DNA of 64,000 bases from Craspedostauros australis (GCA_026770025.1 JAMXDE010000020.1:310001-374000); one strand, 5' to 3'. Positions 10,827 through 23,000 are shown, counted from the stretch's first letter. The notes: generated from the letters alone by a model not told the origin. Numbers and translations: made by a program.

Positions 10827-11606
10827 TCACTGATGATTCCATGCCAACAAGGTCCTTTCCACATGCCGGTACACCACCATGCTCGATCCGTTCGCAATGA
10901 AGGACCGCACTAACCCAGGTGCGAGGCCTTTGTAGAGCTCCCCCGACCGCGCCACCGCCACAAGCACATCCTGCGCCGATTGGTGAGCGTACCTGCCGCT
11001 TTGCACACGCGATTTGACGACATCCAACGGCCAGATGGTGAGCCATGCTAGGTTGGCGCAGATGCCGCCCGTCAGGAAGGCGCCCAGATCCAGGTGCAGC
11101 TTGTGCTGCAGCAAATCCATGTAGACGGCGAAGCTGGAGAAGAGGAAGGAATTTCGCACCAGCGTCGTCCCGAAGCCGCTGAGAATGCCGTCCCGCAGAT
11201 GCCATGGCTGCTGAACCTGCTGTCGGACCTTGATCAATTCGAAGGGCGCCTCCACCAATCCCCGCCCGAATCCACCGCAAAGACCCGCCAAGATGACCTG
11301 CGGATCGAAGATGCCCAGTATCCGCGATTGCTCGTCGACGGGACCTTGCGCCTTGCGTATGAAGCGGAGGCTGACATTGTAAAACCCAAACTGCGCCGAT
11401 CGCATGAGACCACCGCCAAGGAGCATGGGAAACCCACCTCTGTAAAACGAGACGATGCCTCCCGATGCCCACAACTCTTTGCCCAACGCGATGACGGATT
11501 TCGGCTGTTGCGATGCCTGTTGCAGCGTCTTGATGGTGTCCAGCGGTTGTCCGACGACCACGGTGGTTGCACCGTAGGCGAATCCAGCAACGAAGCTTTC
11601 CAGCAT
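10827..11606 (-). CDS. mitochondrial carrier family (SLC25) transporter
   Basis: Single exon, 259 residues. Three tandem carrier repeats are visible through their signature: GQPLDTIKTL near residue 20, EAPFELIKVRQQ near 120 and WPLDVVKSRVQ near 205. Each proline-kinked odd helix is followed by an even helix (GLMRSAQFGFY, LVRNSFLFSSFAVY, LVRSFIANGSSMVVY). The start at 11606 puts helix 1 directly at the N-terminus, as usual. The frame stays open to 11873, but that extension is low-complexity and probably 5' UTR. At 259 residues it is short for the family (about 300). The substrate cannot be assigned with confidence; basic amino acid or acylcarnitine-type carriers are possible by general look. 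Confidence 0.85.
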   Translation of the reverse strand: MLESFVAGFAYGATTVVVGQPLDTIKTLQQASQQPKSVIALGKELWASGGIVSFYRGGFPMLLGGGLMRSAQFGFYNVSLRFIRKAQGPVDEQSRILGIFDPQVILAGLCGGFGRGLVEAPFELIKVRQQVQQPWHLRDGILSGFGTTLVRNSFLFSSFAVYMDLLQHKLHLDLGAFLTGGICANLAWLTIWPLDVVKSRVQSGRYAHQSAQDVLVAVARSGELYKGLAPGLVRSFIANGSSMVVYRHVERTLLAWNHQ

Positions 11607-12652
11607 GTTTTCAAGCGAGATCTTTAGTGAAATCGAGGAGAATGGAGTGGAGTGGGGTGCTAGCACGAGCGAGAATGAAGCAGAGCACTCTGTATTGGTA
11701 CGTATAGTATTGTTTGCAATTCTGTTGGCGAGGCGCGAACTTGTGACCTTGATCCGATGATGGTGCTGATGGTGCTGATGAAGATTGCGAATGGTATGGA
11801 GCCGATCTTGATGGTGATGCCTCTGCTTGACGATGAGTGTTCTTTCGCACGAGTTGAGATACGGCTTTGACACCGGTCCAATGTTGTGCCGAGATTAAAA
11901 CAGAAAGCTGAACCAACTGGTGGGTATGGTGTGTCCGTTTTCCCCCAAGGGTGTTCGGACTTCAAAGGTCGGTCTCGCGAAGTTGAATGTTCGGATGGCG
12001 TTGTCTTTGGATGACGAGAAACAGAACTCGATCCGACGCAACGTTCCAACGGTTAGCTGCAACGACGAAATCGACGGCAGTGATGGTTCTGAACCTATCG
12101 ATGATTCTTCGTATTGATGAAGTGGGTATTGCTGCGACTATGAGTGTGAGCAACACCGAACTTTGCGTATTCGAGATGACAGAGTGCCGTCGGTGGTGCC
12201 TCCGCATCGGATAAATGCAGCCACCTGTCGACAACATCTCCATCCAAGAGACATGCATCATTGGTGGAGCATGGGTGGAAAACAAGAAATGTTCCGATTC
12301 TGTGGAACTCGAGACGTCAGTCCCGTTGCAACTTCCATTCCCGCCATCTCAATCAACAGGAACACCAAGAACCAACCAAAAAGATCCCCGCCATGGCACA
12401 TCAAACCCGAACGGCACACACCTTGGCGGCAGATCTCCACATCCATCATCAATGTCAACATCAAGAATCTCATTCTATTCCACTTCATCCCATTCCGTTC
12501 ACTCATCTTTCAACGTCCTTTGTTCTGCTGTAGTCCCGTCCATCCGCGAACCCATCCAAGTCCATCGTCCAGGGTGCACGGAACACAAAGGGCAGCACCA
12601 TAGAGGAGTGCATTTGTGCAGCACCAAAAAGAGGAAAGGACTCCCATCCATC
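11607..12652. other. divergent promoter region, carrier / RPC5
   Basis: About 1 kb between divergently transcribed genes. The RPC5 frame is open back to an ATG at 12215, but residues encoded by 12215-12652 look like translated UTR (Ser/Pro/His-rich, no conserved motif). Confidence 0.45.
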
Positions 12653-14050
12653 ATGACCACGCCAGATGCCGTCGTGTCGACGACGCCGCTTGAGGACGAG
12701 CCCATGTTGGATGTCCAGGACGGCGGCAACAGCAGCAATGGCAGCGGCGTCAATGGCACCGCAGACGGCGAGGATCGGGTGGTGCGCGAGATCGATGTGT
12801 ACCTCTCCCCGCAACTCGGCTCTCAGATTCACTTGATCCAATTCCCATTGCAGCAGACGGAACGGGCCTTGCCCATCGCAGCACGGATAAAGCCGCGACA
12901 CCACATGATGGAGCTTGATTTTGAAGTCGGAACGGATTCGAGTGCCGGTGGCAGCGGTGCATTCCACATGAACACGAGAACCTTCCACAGCCACACGATC
13001 CCCGTTTCCACGCACATGGTGCTGGGGAAGCTGGTGCCGGAAACAGCCACAGCATCGTCGTCGTCCTCGCTGTCGGGACCGGCTGGGCTCCATCTCGTCC
13101 CGTTGTCCAATATTTCACAGATGAAACCGAGCTTTGCGCACGTGGACGAAGCCTCGAGCAATGCGGGTGCCACCACGGAGGCCGAGCTCAAGAAGAGCCA
13201 ACAGGCTGCCGCCGCCGCAGCCAACATGGAACGCAAACCGCTGGCGTTCACGAGGAAGGAGAGCGAACGAGCGGCGCTCGCAAGGAAATCCAGCTACGCC
13301 TACAAGAAGGCCAGCGAAGAGGAAGAGTTGTGGCAATCTCTGGAGGTGTATGTCGATCATACCGCTGTCAATCAGGTTGTCTGCCGGCGACCGAACGCGG
13401 CATTGCCGACCAAGGGAGTCAAGAACAAGCAAGTCGGCGAAAACGCAGATGAAACTCCATCGAATCATGGTTATGTGCGCAGCTTGAATTACCTGCCGCA
13501 GCAGGGCATCATCGGCGATGGCGCCGATGGCAACAGCGTCTTCGATGCCGCGGACGGTGCCAACAATATGGAACACATCTGCGCAAAGCTTGTCCGACTG
13601 ATGAAGAGGGGGTACCCGATCCCATTCACATTACTGCGCAACCAATTCCAACCCGAAGTCTCTGATGACATCCTCCTCACGGCGTTGGAAAACTGTGCCT
13701 TCTTTGTGCGCGGCAATTTCATCCTGCAATCTCGGCTGTTGCCAATGCCGGCGCCGCTGGTGCGTGCCCGGACCTTCATCTTGCTCGTCCTCCAAACGAT
13801 CGGCGTGCTGCACCGACCGCGCCTTGCCAAGGCCATGGCGGATATCGCGCAGGATCTGAATGATGAAGCCACCGCCATGTTGCTGCTGCAAGTGGCCAAG
13901 AAAACCAAGAAGAATGGATGGGCGTTGAAGGTCGAAGATGACATACCGTTCGCGACGCAGAACATCACAAAGCTGGGAAAGCACATTCAATTTTGGCGAC
14001 GCCAGGAAAAGCGGTTCGCAGAAGAGCTGCGGCGGTACAAAGAAGACTAA
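12653..14050 (+). CDS. POLR3E: RNA polymerase III subunit RPC5 (POLR3E, Sin-like)
   Basis: Single exon, 465 residues from the chosen ATG. The N-terminal VVREIDVYLSPQL...IHLIQFPLQ and ARIKPRHHMMELDFEV are the signature of the RPC5/Sin family, which forms the dimerisation module of RNA polymerase III with RPC4. The middle has LVPLSNISQMKPSFAHVD, and an Ala-rich helix follows. The C-terminus contains a winged-helix-like region (LVRLMKRGYPIPFTLLRNQF, FVRGNFILQSRLLP). Role: initiation and termination of tRNA and 5S rRNA transcription in the nucleus. An upstream in-frame ATG at 12215 would add 146 residues without recognisable content, so 12653 is preferred; this is a judgement, not proof. Confidence 0.85.
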   Translation: MTTPDAVVSTTPLEDEPMLDVQDGGNSSNGSGVNGTADGEDRVVREIDVYLSPQLGSQIHLIQFPLQQTERALPIAARIKPRHHMMELDFEVGTDSSAGGSGAFHMNTRTFHSHTIPVSTHMVLGKLVPETATASSSSSLSGPAGLHLVPLSNISQMKPSFAHVDEASSNAGATTEAELKKSQQAAAAAANMERKPLAFTRKESERAALARKSSYAYKKASEEEELWQSLEVYVDHTAVNQVVCRRPNAALPTKGVKNKQVGENADETPSNHGYVRSLNYLPQQGIIGDGADGNSVFDAADGANNMEHICAKLVRLMKRGYPIPFTLLRNQFQPEVSDDILLTALENCAFFVRGNFILQSRLLPMPAPLVRARTFILLVLQTIGVLHRPRLAKAMADIAQDLNDEATAMLLLQVAKKTKKNGWALKVEDDIPFATQNITKLGKHIQFWRRQEKRFAEELRRYKED

Positions 14051-14440
14051 ACAGAACAGGGTGGATGGTTGGCTAGTTTCATTGGATACCCGCGATGTTG
14101 ATGATGATGTTGTTGATGATGATGATCGTTGAAACTGGTGGAGCGGTCGAACATTCGGCAGGTTGCATTTACTTGCAGCATGGTGCGATACGTGTAGAGG
14201 AGTACGCTATATAAAATACAGAAAAGTACGACAATATCATTCACCGCAACTGCACCTTCTTCTACTCTACTATTACAGGTTTGGTCTCACACTTCGTCTC
14301 CCCTTCCTCTTTCGATGTAGGAGTACGCATGTAATGGCAGGGCAGGATGTACATACTCCCGTCGAAACTCCCCCATGTCCAATTAGCATTCGAAGATGAC
14401 TCAATCCACTCATACGAAGAGGGTGCCTTCTCGCTCCACT
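14051..14440. other. convergent intergenic region
   Basis: 390 bases between RPC5 (+) and the hydrolase (-). It includes a short GATGATGATGTT-type run near 14100. No gene seen. Confidence 0.5.
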
Positions 14441-15804
14441 CTATCCATTTCCCTCGACCTTCTGAAGAAACGATTCGATCAGATCACCGTATGCATCCTT
14501 GCGCTCATAAAATGGATAGTGAGAGGTATCTTCCAACACCTCGTACGTGGCAAACGGCAACACCTCCTTCCACCCTTCCGTGCTTGGAAGCGCAAAGTCA
14601 TGCGCGCCACCGACCACCAACGTTGGAGGAAAGTTCTCGTCCTTGGGAGGTTGGGGTACATACTGCAACACGACATCCATTCCTGACCAAACCTTCCCCG
14701 CGGATTGAAATGCTGATTGCAACTCCGGCGGCGCATCGACCTGGCATACGTATTTTTGAACGAAAGTCATCGGATTTTTGCGTTCGAGATCCTCGTAAGC
14801 ATCGTTGGCCACTTTCATGGATGTGGGTGCGTTGGAAAGGATCAGCGATCGAATGCGAGATGGTTCGTCCGTCTGAGAAGAGCCCTGTTGGAATTCGTAG
14901 GCTAAGACGCCACCAAAGGAATGCCCCAGAACATGAATCGACGAGTAGTTGAGGAATACGGAAGAAAGCACTGTCTTTATATCTTCGACGGACTGATCAA
15001 TGGAGTAGCTGATGGTTGTGACGGAAGAGGAGGAGAAGGGTGAGGAAGACAAGAGGAGAAGATGGGTTGGGTTGAATTGAATTGAGCGACAGAGAACAAG
15101 CAGGACAGTACCGGCAGTCGGGATCAGGAACAGGCACTCACAACTTAGTATTGCGCGGCTGGTCGCTCTTCCCGCAGCCCAGCTGGTCAAAGAAAAGCAG
15201 AGGTCGCTTTGATTGGAGCAAGGGTATGATGGGGTACAGATACTGTGAAGGAAGGGAGCTGCGATGCAACGTGTGAGCGTGTGAACGTGCGAGTGACGAA
15301 AAGACATCATGGACGGAAGCAACAGATAGGAGTTTGTGTGAGGCTTTGGGTGAGACTTGGGGGATCGATTAGCTTTCGCATCCGCGTCCTATGCTCCATG
15401 ATATAGTTGTTGACTGATGTAATACTCCTCACAATACCCGCTGCCATGCTATCCAGAATGACTCGATCCAACCGACATCACAGACGCAACCTCTCGCGCA
15501 CTCACGGTCCACCGTGCAGCAACACCATCGGATCCAATGGGGAGTCTGAATTGTACAGCCGATAGTAGAGCTTGAATTGCTGATCGCCTCGATCAACTGT
15601 AACGAAGCCTTCTGTGCATGGATTGTCGTCGTTGCATCCTTTGAGGACTGAACTGCTCCGGGAGTTGCCACTGAATGGAAGGCCGAAGCGATTGAAGAAC
15701 AGTGAGGGTGCAAGGAGAACGACATCTCTGCGATCGACCGCGGGCATCGAGAAGGCCATGGACTGACAAATGATAACCATCAATGGGAGCGCCTTGGAGA
15801 TCAT
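14441..15804 (-). CDS. alpha/beta hydrolase, prolyl-aminopeptidase-like (S33 family)
   Basis: Three exons on the minus strand, 15804-15506, 15258-15142 and 15008-14441, give 327 residues. Residues 1-20 are a signal peptide. Family marks are HGGP (oxyanion hole, at the end of exon 1), FFDQLGCGKSDQP (exon 2), the nucleophile elbow GHSFGG, LILSNAP, an acidic residue in GGAHDF and the catalytic His in TSHYPF. This is the pattern of proline iminopeptidases, which remove N-terminal proline from peptides. The acceptor at 15258 was chosen because it continues HGGP into PSLPSQYLYP, as in the family; the nearby acceptor nine codons downstream breaks the frame. Secretory or plastid location is unclear. 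It is divergent from DIM1. Confidence 0.85.
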
Positions 15805-16429
15805 GACGGTGATGTGCTTTCAGCACCGGTATATGGTACAAATACGAGTACGGTAGCTGTTGTGATGTTGACGTGAACACAATCATGCATGGAGTAGTAA
15901 GTTGATATGGATGTGAGTGTACTGTCATATTATAGAATACTAGTCGTACGTAACACATACAAACAGGATGATGGGCAGATGCGGTCTCATGACGACGAGA
16001 GATCTCCACACCCTTGTTGTTGTCGTGATGGCTGGAGGAGAATGGTTGGATGAAGTGGATACTGAAACGTGGATAGTGAAAAGATGCGGTAAATGAATAT
16101 TATCGTATATATATTCTTTCAAGAAGAGCACTGAGTCCAATGAATCGTCTCCAACCATTTCGCGTTTCTGTTTTTCCCGCCACAAAAGGCCAAACACGAT
16201 GACCATCCATCTCTGTCGTGGAAGAGACGAACGAATGGCGAGAACGACGACAGTGGAGAGCGGGGACACGGGTGAGAACGTGCGCGTCCGCACAGAGAGG
16301 CTACGCAGCGGGCACAGACTTGACGCGCACGATTTCCAAAGGCACACACAAACTTGTGCATATAGTACATACGCGTACCTACTCGTAATCCACCCCAAGT
16401 ATTCTAGAATATTATACAAGTCAATCAAC
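15805..16429. promoter_or_regulatory. divergent promoter region, hydrolase / DIM1
   Basis: A 625-base spacer between head-to-head genes. One TACGAGTA 8-mer lies just upstream of each start, 15843-15850 (39 bases before the hydrolase ATG) and 16380-16387 (43 bases before the DIM1 ATG), in opposite orientations. A regulatory role is inference. Confidence 0.4.
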
Positions 16430-17173
16430 ATGTCTTATCTGTTGCCACATCTGAACAGCGGCTGGGAAGTCGATCAGGCCATTGTGAATGAGGAGGATCG
16501 GGTGATCGTGATCCGATTTGGTCGCGATCAAAACCAAACCTGTATGGTGCAAGATGAAGTGCTCATGAGCATCGCCGAAAAGGTCAAGAACTTTGCTGTC
16601 ATCTACCTCGTGGATATCGATGAGGTTCCAGGTGAGTTGCGACATGTGGCATGGAGGTTGTGATTGTTGTTGTCCTGCTGCAGATGCAGATAATGCAGCT
16701 TCTGCCGTGGTTCATGCGGATGTGAATGTGCATGGAACGGTTGATGGGTGCTGACTGTGCAACAGAAGAACGAACAGATGCACATAGTGCATGCATGCAC
16801 GCTTATGACGACCACTCTTCTCACATGATGCACCATTCCGCTTCCTTTCTGCTTCAATTTCAACCAATTCCACATTGCTCAACACGCAACACGCAACACT
16901 CGACCTTTGGTTGCACATCTTTCGACTGGGTCTTTCGCTTCACCAGACTTCAACGAAATGTACGAACTGTACGATGAATGCACGACCATGTTCTTCTTCC
17001 GGAACAAGCACATTATGGTGGATCTGGGAACAGGAAACAACAACAAGATCAATTGGGCGCTCGCGGAAAAGCAGGAATTCATCGATATCATTGAGATGGT
17101 GTATCGCGGCGCACGCAAAGGACGGGGTTTGGTGGTTTCGCCGAAGGACTACTCGACCAAATACCGGTACTAG
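16430..17173 (+). CDS. DIM1: DIM1 / TXNL4A, U5 snRNP 15-kDa protein
   Basis: Two exons, 16430-16631 and 16947-17173 (GTGAGT...CCAG), give exactly 142 residues, the canonical length of this extremely conserved protein. The sequence MSYLLPHLNSGWEVDQAI, VIRFGRDQNQTCM, YLVDIDEVPDFN, MFFFRNKHIMVDLGTGNNNKINW and GRGLVVSPKDYSTKYRY matches the family end to end. It has a thioredoxin fold without the redox CxxC and works in the U4/U6-U5 tri-snRNP during pre-mRNA splicing in the nucleus. The intron splits the Asp codon of VPDFN. Confidence 0.97.
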
Positions 17174-18028
17174 AGAGAAAAAAGATCACCCCGATACAAT
17201 GACACTACATGTGATGTGCAAGTGAAGAGAAAGGTGGACAAAAATCAGGATGCGTGCCTACGAATACTTCATGGGATGGAGACGGACACGACAGATGCAG
17301 TCATGCTGCGTTCCTCGCATCAATGTACGAGTACGGATGTTGAGCGGTATTGATGCTGTCGGCATGTTTGACATCCTGGGCAGGATGAAATACAACACAC
17401 ACGGATCACAGGCTGGGCAGGTCGCGCAAGGACGACAGAACGCATTGGTGGCAAACATCTCGCGAAGAGGACAGGCTGCCGATCCCCTGAACGATGGACT
17501 CGATGAGCGCGAAGAGGAGAGACAAGGGGTCAATTGTCAATTGAATGGTCTCTATTCATGATCATGAAGCAGACCAGACAGCAATGCTGCGTTGTGGTCT
17601 TCCATGCACCTGTACCAGAACAGTTGTCCTGCCGAGACAAGTGTGAGTACGCCGACGAAGATGCATACCATACTAGTCCTAAGACCCTCATTTCACACCA
17701 GAGAGTGACGGCACTCAACCATTCGTACTCGTAGATCACTAGCTCATGACTTCGGCAACGGCGAAAGCTGTGGTGCTGCCATATGATAATCATACAACAG
17801 TCAGAACCACGCCAAGCTTCTCAGACTTGATGCTCCTACAGTGATTCTGTTATGGAATGGTAGATTGCCTTTGTTCGAAGACAGCGCGTATGGTACTCTG
17901 TAAAATTTCTCGCATAGGTAGATAGAGCATTGGAGTCTTCCATGGTCTCCACCCCAAGAATATTCACCAGGAAGAACAAGAAGCCCGCAAAGCATGCGCC
18001 TCAAGTTATCACGCCAAATCGATGCGCT
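17174..18028. other. convergent intergenic region, possible unrecognised minus-strand gene
   Basis: 855 bases between DIM1 (+) and HslU (-). On the minus strand three stop-free, hydrophobic segments follow one another (about 18004-17828, 17690-17560 and 17545-17408) and could be exons of a small membrane protein, but no convincing start or splice set was found. Listed as a possibility only. Confidence 0.25.
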
Positions 18029-20787
18029 CTACAGGATATATCGCGACACGTCCGCCTTCATCGTCACATCCTTCAAACGCTCCGCCACCAACTCCTTGGT
18101 GACAGTCATAACCTGCTCGAGCAGCAAACCAAGACGAAGATAAAACAACCGAGGAATACATCGTGACGTGTGAGGAATACGAGTACGGAGTGAGAAAGAC
18201 TGCGCACGCCAAAATCTTGCAATGCCTCAAATGAGTTGGAAAGAAACAAACATTGAAAACCCGCCCTTGTTCATGTGTCCAACGCCATCGTGTTCTCGTG
18301 ATGCTGCACCAATGCATGCACACACACGCACAATCGTGACTTACCACATCTTCCTCCATTTCTGCCGCTTCGAAGCTAATGTTCTCCATGATACGTTCCA
18401 TGACGGTGTGCAACCGGCGTGCTCCAATGTTCTCGACTGTTTTGTTGAGCTGCGCGGCCATGCGCGCGATCTCACGGACGGCATCATCTTCGAACTCGAG
18501 CTTCACGCCTTCTGCGCCAATCAGTTCAACTTGCTGATGAACAAGCTGCAGAGCCAATGATAATAATGATGGAGTAAATCAGAGGGTAGAACAATTGATG
18601 CGCCGGTTTCGGATCGCAGCCCCGCGAGGATAGGTGGCAATCCAAAAATAATGTTTGAGAGATTGTGGAGTAGAGGAGGCAATAGTCACAGTTGACGGTT
18701 GGGTAAGAAGAGATATGCGATTAGCACAGATGAACGTCAAGAGAGGCAAGTACATCACGAGGCGACAACATGAACAATCCATCCATCCATCCAGCTATCA
18801 ATCATTCAATCATACGTCAGTCTGTCGCATGTCGCTGGGCTCTGCTTACATTGGCCACAGGCTCTGTCAAGATCCTGTATAGGTCATCCTCTGTGAGTCC
18901 AGCAAGCTCCACACGAATGGGGAGACGACCCTGAAGCTCTGGCAGCATATCGCTGACCTTGACGGAGTGGAAGGAACCGCTGGCGATGAAGAGGATGTAG
19001 TCAGTGTTGATGTTGCCGTGCTTTGTGTTGATCGTGGTGCCTTCCACGAGCGGCAACAAGTCCCGTTGTACACCCTCGGCGCTGGCATCGGCTGATCTGG
19101 AAGAGAATCCCTCCCGCGATGAGCAGATCTTGTCAATTTCATCGATGAAGACAATCCCCGTTTGTTCGACTGCTGTGACTGCGCTCTTTCGTAGGTCCAC
19201 ATTTTCGACGAGACGTTCCAACTCCATCTCCATGATGATCTCCCTTGCCTCGGATATCGGGAGCTTTTTGCGTTCGGAGCTTTGCTTCTTCCCGCCACTG
19301 GTGAGCTTCTGCATGATGTCGGCCATCATCGCGGCCTGCGGGTTGTTGCCAGCATCGTACTCGTTTGGGTTCTTTTCTCTGTTGGGAACATCGATTTCGA
19401 TTTCCTGATCATCCAGAAGGCCCTGCTGCAGCATGTCACGGAATGATTCGCGGCCGCGAGCGGCGCTGCCAGATGATGGGCCAGAGAGGATGTCGAGTAT
19501 GCGTTCCTCAACTAGCTTTTTTGCCTGCTCCCGATTCTCTTTGTTGTGACGCTCCTTGACGAGTTTCATTGCAGAGTCCATGAGATCGCGAATGATCGAG
19601 TCAACATCTGTGCACAGGTGTGTGTCATGTATTGTGTCATGTATAAAGTCATGCAAGATGAAGTAGAGTAGAGGAACAAGCGTGTCAGTAGGTGCCTTTG
19701 GATGGGCGAGATGAAAGAATGTATGCAAAGAAGAGCACGAAACACGAGACTCTCGGGGAGGAATGGAAGAGATCCGTAGATTGAAAGTGAGCCGGGCATG
19801 GTGGGATCCTCCAGTTTCCGCGGTTGTTTCCGCTGATGCTGGCGCAACCGCAATTGCAAATGGCGATGGCACACGAGATGTGGGCTTACCTCTTCCATGG
19901 TATCCAACCTCTGTGAACTTGGTTGCCTCCACCTTGATGAAGGGCGCATCATTCATCATGGCCATTCGCCTTGCAACTTCCGTTTTACCTGTGGGTAAAG
20001 TAGGTTGGTTGGTTGGTGTGTCAACCAAGGATGATGTCGAAGCAATACGTGGAAGCATACATGAGGAATGCCAGGGTGAGATTTGAATGCGGATCCGATG
20101 GTACTCGTAACAATCCAGCCACGAAGCGTGAAACGCCCGCACTGTGGCTCCAGCCATTGATTGATGCGCCGTGCATGTCCAACCAGCCGTTCCTCGTGCT
20201 AAGTTGCGCAACCATCAAATCAGTTGACATCCGCATGAAAAGAAAGGCATGGTATGATATTGGATGATGGGGGAGAAGGTAACCAAAGCAAAAACACAAG
20301 CAAAGCGCAGAGAGCACAGAGAATGAAATGACGACAACGTACCACAACCAGTGGGTCCCACGAGAAGGACGTTGCGAGGCGTGACCTCCTTGCGCAGATA
20401 CTGCGGAAGCTGACGGCGGCGCCAACGATTGCGCATGGCGATGGCAACAGCGCGCTTGGCATCGTTCTGTCCGACGATGTGACGGTTCAGTTCCGTCACT
20501 ACCTCGGATGGACGCAGATCGGAGGAGATCTTGTCGATGGATTCTTTCGAGGGAGGAGCAGCAGTGGTGGTGGTATCTTCTGCTGTCGTGATTTCCGGGG
20601 TCGCCTTGTCGCCATCCCCGCTGCCTTCATCCGTGGTGTCCGTGACGGATGACATCCAGCGACCGATGGATGGCGTTGCACCAGCACCCAGCTGGCTCCC
20701 TCCTGCCGCAAAAAAGCGATGCCGAAATCCTGTGCTGGCTGAGACATTGCACGAGCTTCGCGCGACGAACGTTCTTGCGAGCATCAT
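18029..20787 (-). CDS. hslU: HslU (ClpY), ATPase subunit of the mitochondrial HslUV protease
   Basis: Five exons on the minus strand, 20787-20343, 19988-19890, 19607-18850, 18545-18345 and 18112-18029, all with GT/AG borders and consistent phase, give 528 residues. Residues 1 to about 45 are Arg/Ser/Ala-rich without acidic residues, a mitochondrial presequence. Then come [20 protein letters not shown], Walker A GPTGCGKT (the intron lies inside it), [20 protein letters not shown] (pore loop), an insertion (I) domain, Walker [12 protein letters not shown], the sensor region [22 protein letters not shown] and the C-terminal tail SRYIL, which in HslU docks into HslV. Role: ATP-driven unfolding of substrates for HslV. 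The bacterial-type gene is typical of mitochondria in stramenopiles. Confidence 0.95.
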
Positions 20788-21745
20788 GCTGGAATACTGG
20801 ATGTTGGTTACAGAATACTGTGGAATAAAGTAGAGCAGGATTGTTGATTCTGTTGGTACTGGTATGCCGATGTCGGATGTTATTGATGTTGCGGTCGCGG
20901 CTGATGGTGTTGATGCTGTTCTGTCTTGGGCTGTTCCGTCTTGCTGCGTCCTGTGCCTTATGTCCAAGGGCTCGACAACGATCTTTTCTGCGTGATTTGT
21001 CGCCGTCGAGTGAGTGATGGCACAGCGCCAAAATGGTTGATGGTTGCGCTGACGGTGGTGAAACCAAAAGAATGTCCTCGAAATCGTGATGGCCATTCCG
21101 CGTGTGTCACCAAGCTAAAACATCAACCACAAAGTTCTGTTGATTGACCACTTCGATTCAAGAGTTTTCCAGAATGGTTCGTCTTGCTTGTTGCTGGATT
21201 CGATGTGATCACCACCACCCTTCCAACCATGAACAGGAATGGATCGAAGATCGCACATTGCCGTTTCTCGCATCCTTCGCGTTGCTAGGCATGGGCAACC
21301 TCACCAAACGCGCCACAGAGCGATATGGTCCTATCATAGAATAGTAAAATATTAGACTCCGTGTTGGAATGGAGTTCCATAGCGTCTGGTATCTAATGGC
21401 ATAGGGGGAGCGTAGAAGTGCCTGGCGTGGCCTGCTTCATGTCCGTCGTGTCTGGAGCAAGATTCATTGCACAGTACAATTGCTGCAATGGAATGCAAAC
21501 TCCAGCAACGACATCACCAGCGACCAACAGGCAACGACCACGCTGGAATACAATCGTGCGGGCGTCCTCCTGCTCTCGAATGCTTGCATGCTCACTCAAG
21601 TTTGACTCTCTCTGCCTGTGTCTCTTCCTTTCTCGCTCCTCCTTCATTTCTATTCATTTGCTTTCGTCGCAACTGATGTTGTTCGCAAGCGTATCTGTAG
21701 TTGTAGAAGACTCCACACGCACGCACATGCGCGCGCACACCCTCT
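20788..21745. other. intergenic region
   Basis: About 960 bases between two minus-strand genes, holding the HslU promoter and the 3' end of the AKTIP-like gene. No gene seen. Confidence 0.45.
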
Positions 21746-23000
21746 CTAGACCTTTCTAGCCTTGTCAATTTGTGCCAGCACCGCATTCTTGCTCACCTGG
21801 TTCTCATGGCGGATGTGGTGCTTCAGCAAGTCACGCAGCACACGGTGGGAGACCTGCTCCTCGGTGAATTTGACAGTGGTACCAGGCTCGTTGACGAAGA
21901 CCTGCTTTTGGGATGCGCGAACGCAGCTGTCGACCTTTTTTCGGTACGCCTCGGGATTTTTCATTGCCAATTCCCGTGCCTCTGGCTATTTTCATTTTGG
22001 TTCACAATTGGGTATAATGGAGTAGAGTAGAGTGACGGTTCGTGAGATGGTGAAGAGAAGGAGAATGGTAAGCAACATGAGCGGATGAAAGGAATGAGGT
22101 TGCCTGGAAACTTTGACTCCAACCAACGGTTACAGAAAGATATGGGAGATTTTCATGCCAACACCAGGGGGAGAAAGCACGAATGACTGCATCGTCTAGC
22201 GAGGAGGTACATGCAATGTTGATGTGAACACACACCCGCAGGCGCATTCCATACTCCACCACAGGTCCTGCACTTACGTTGGCTTTGGCATCTGTAAAGT
22301 TCTTGGAGTAGAAGATCTTCTTGAGGTAGGTCAGGACGGTCACGAGGTAGTGACGGGATGGATCCCAGCTTGGGTAGGCGGAGCGGATGTCTAATATGCC
22401 CGTGCCAGCGTCGACGTATGGGTTGTATACCTTGCTGGAGAAGGTGATCTGTGGCCACATATTGATATCGTTGTATCGTTGCGGCAAACGCAGCTGGAAC
22501 TTGAAGATGCCGTTGGTGTACGGGCCTCGTCGCACGAAGATGATGCCGTAAAATTGTCGCAGATCTGTCATGGATGGGATCAGGTACACTCCGCCGGGTG
22601 CGTGGGATTTGAGGTGCTTGTATTCGATCGTGACCTTGTAATCGCGGAGGGCTTGCTCTCGCTCCTCCTGCCGAATTCATTCAAGGTCGAGGTCAAGGTC
22701 AAGGTCAGAGTCAAGGTCAGAGTCAAGGCCATTGCAATGTAGCAGAGGAGCGAGATGGGATTTTGTGCATGTGAGATGCATTTGTCGTGTAGCAGCTGGT
22801 GCCACTTTGGTACACTCATGCGATGACGCAAGTTCCTGGAAATCCGGACCATTCATCGCATCCAAACACAGCTCCGTGCCCCGCATCCTTGAACGACCTA
22901 CCTCCGAGGCCACAGGCGAAATCGGGATTCTGGACGGCGTCTTTGCTGGGCTGCGGGAGCTCATGTTGGTTTGCTTGTTTGCTTGTTGCTTCTTCCCCAT
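21746..23000 (-). CDS. AKTIP/FTS-like ubiquitin E2 variant (UEV)
   Basis: Three exons on the minus strand, 23000-22902, 22667-22278 and 21979-21746, phase 0 at both joins, give 240 residues. After a basic, Ser/Pro-rich N-terminus, the core shows the E2 fold as in AKTIP: DYKVTIEYKHLKSHAPGGVYLIPS, FYGIIFVRRGPYTNGIFKFQLRLP (the beta meander), WPQITFSSKVYNPYVDAGTG, WDPSRHYLVTVLTYLKKIFY and a C-terminal helix ending NPEAYRKKV. The position of the catalytic Cys after the YNPYVD motif holds no Cys, so it should not charge ubiquitin. In animals AKTIP joins HOOK proteins in dynein cargo adaptors (FHF complex); that role here is inference. Exon 1 is the least certain. Confidence 0.75.
22680..22728. repeat. 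GGTCAA/GGTCAGAGTCAA tandem repeat in an intron
   Basis: Hexamer/dodecamer array built from GGTCAA, GGTCGA and GGTCAGAGTCAA, inside intron 1 of the AKTIP-like gene. Confidence 0.8.

Noticed and set aside
12215-12652. Upstream extension of RPC5 from an earlier ATG
   Set aside because: In frame, but the 146 residues are low-complexity and the family begins near the EIDVYL motif.
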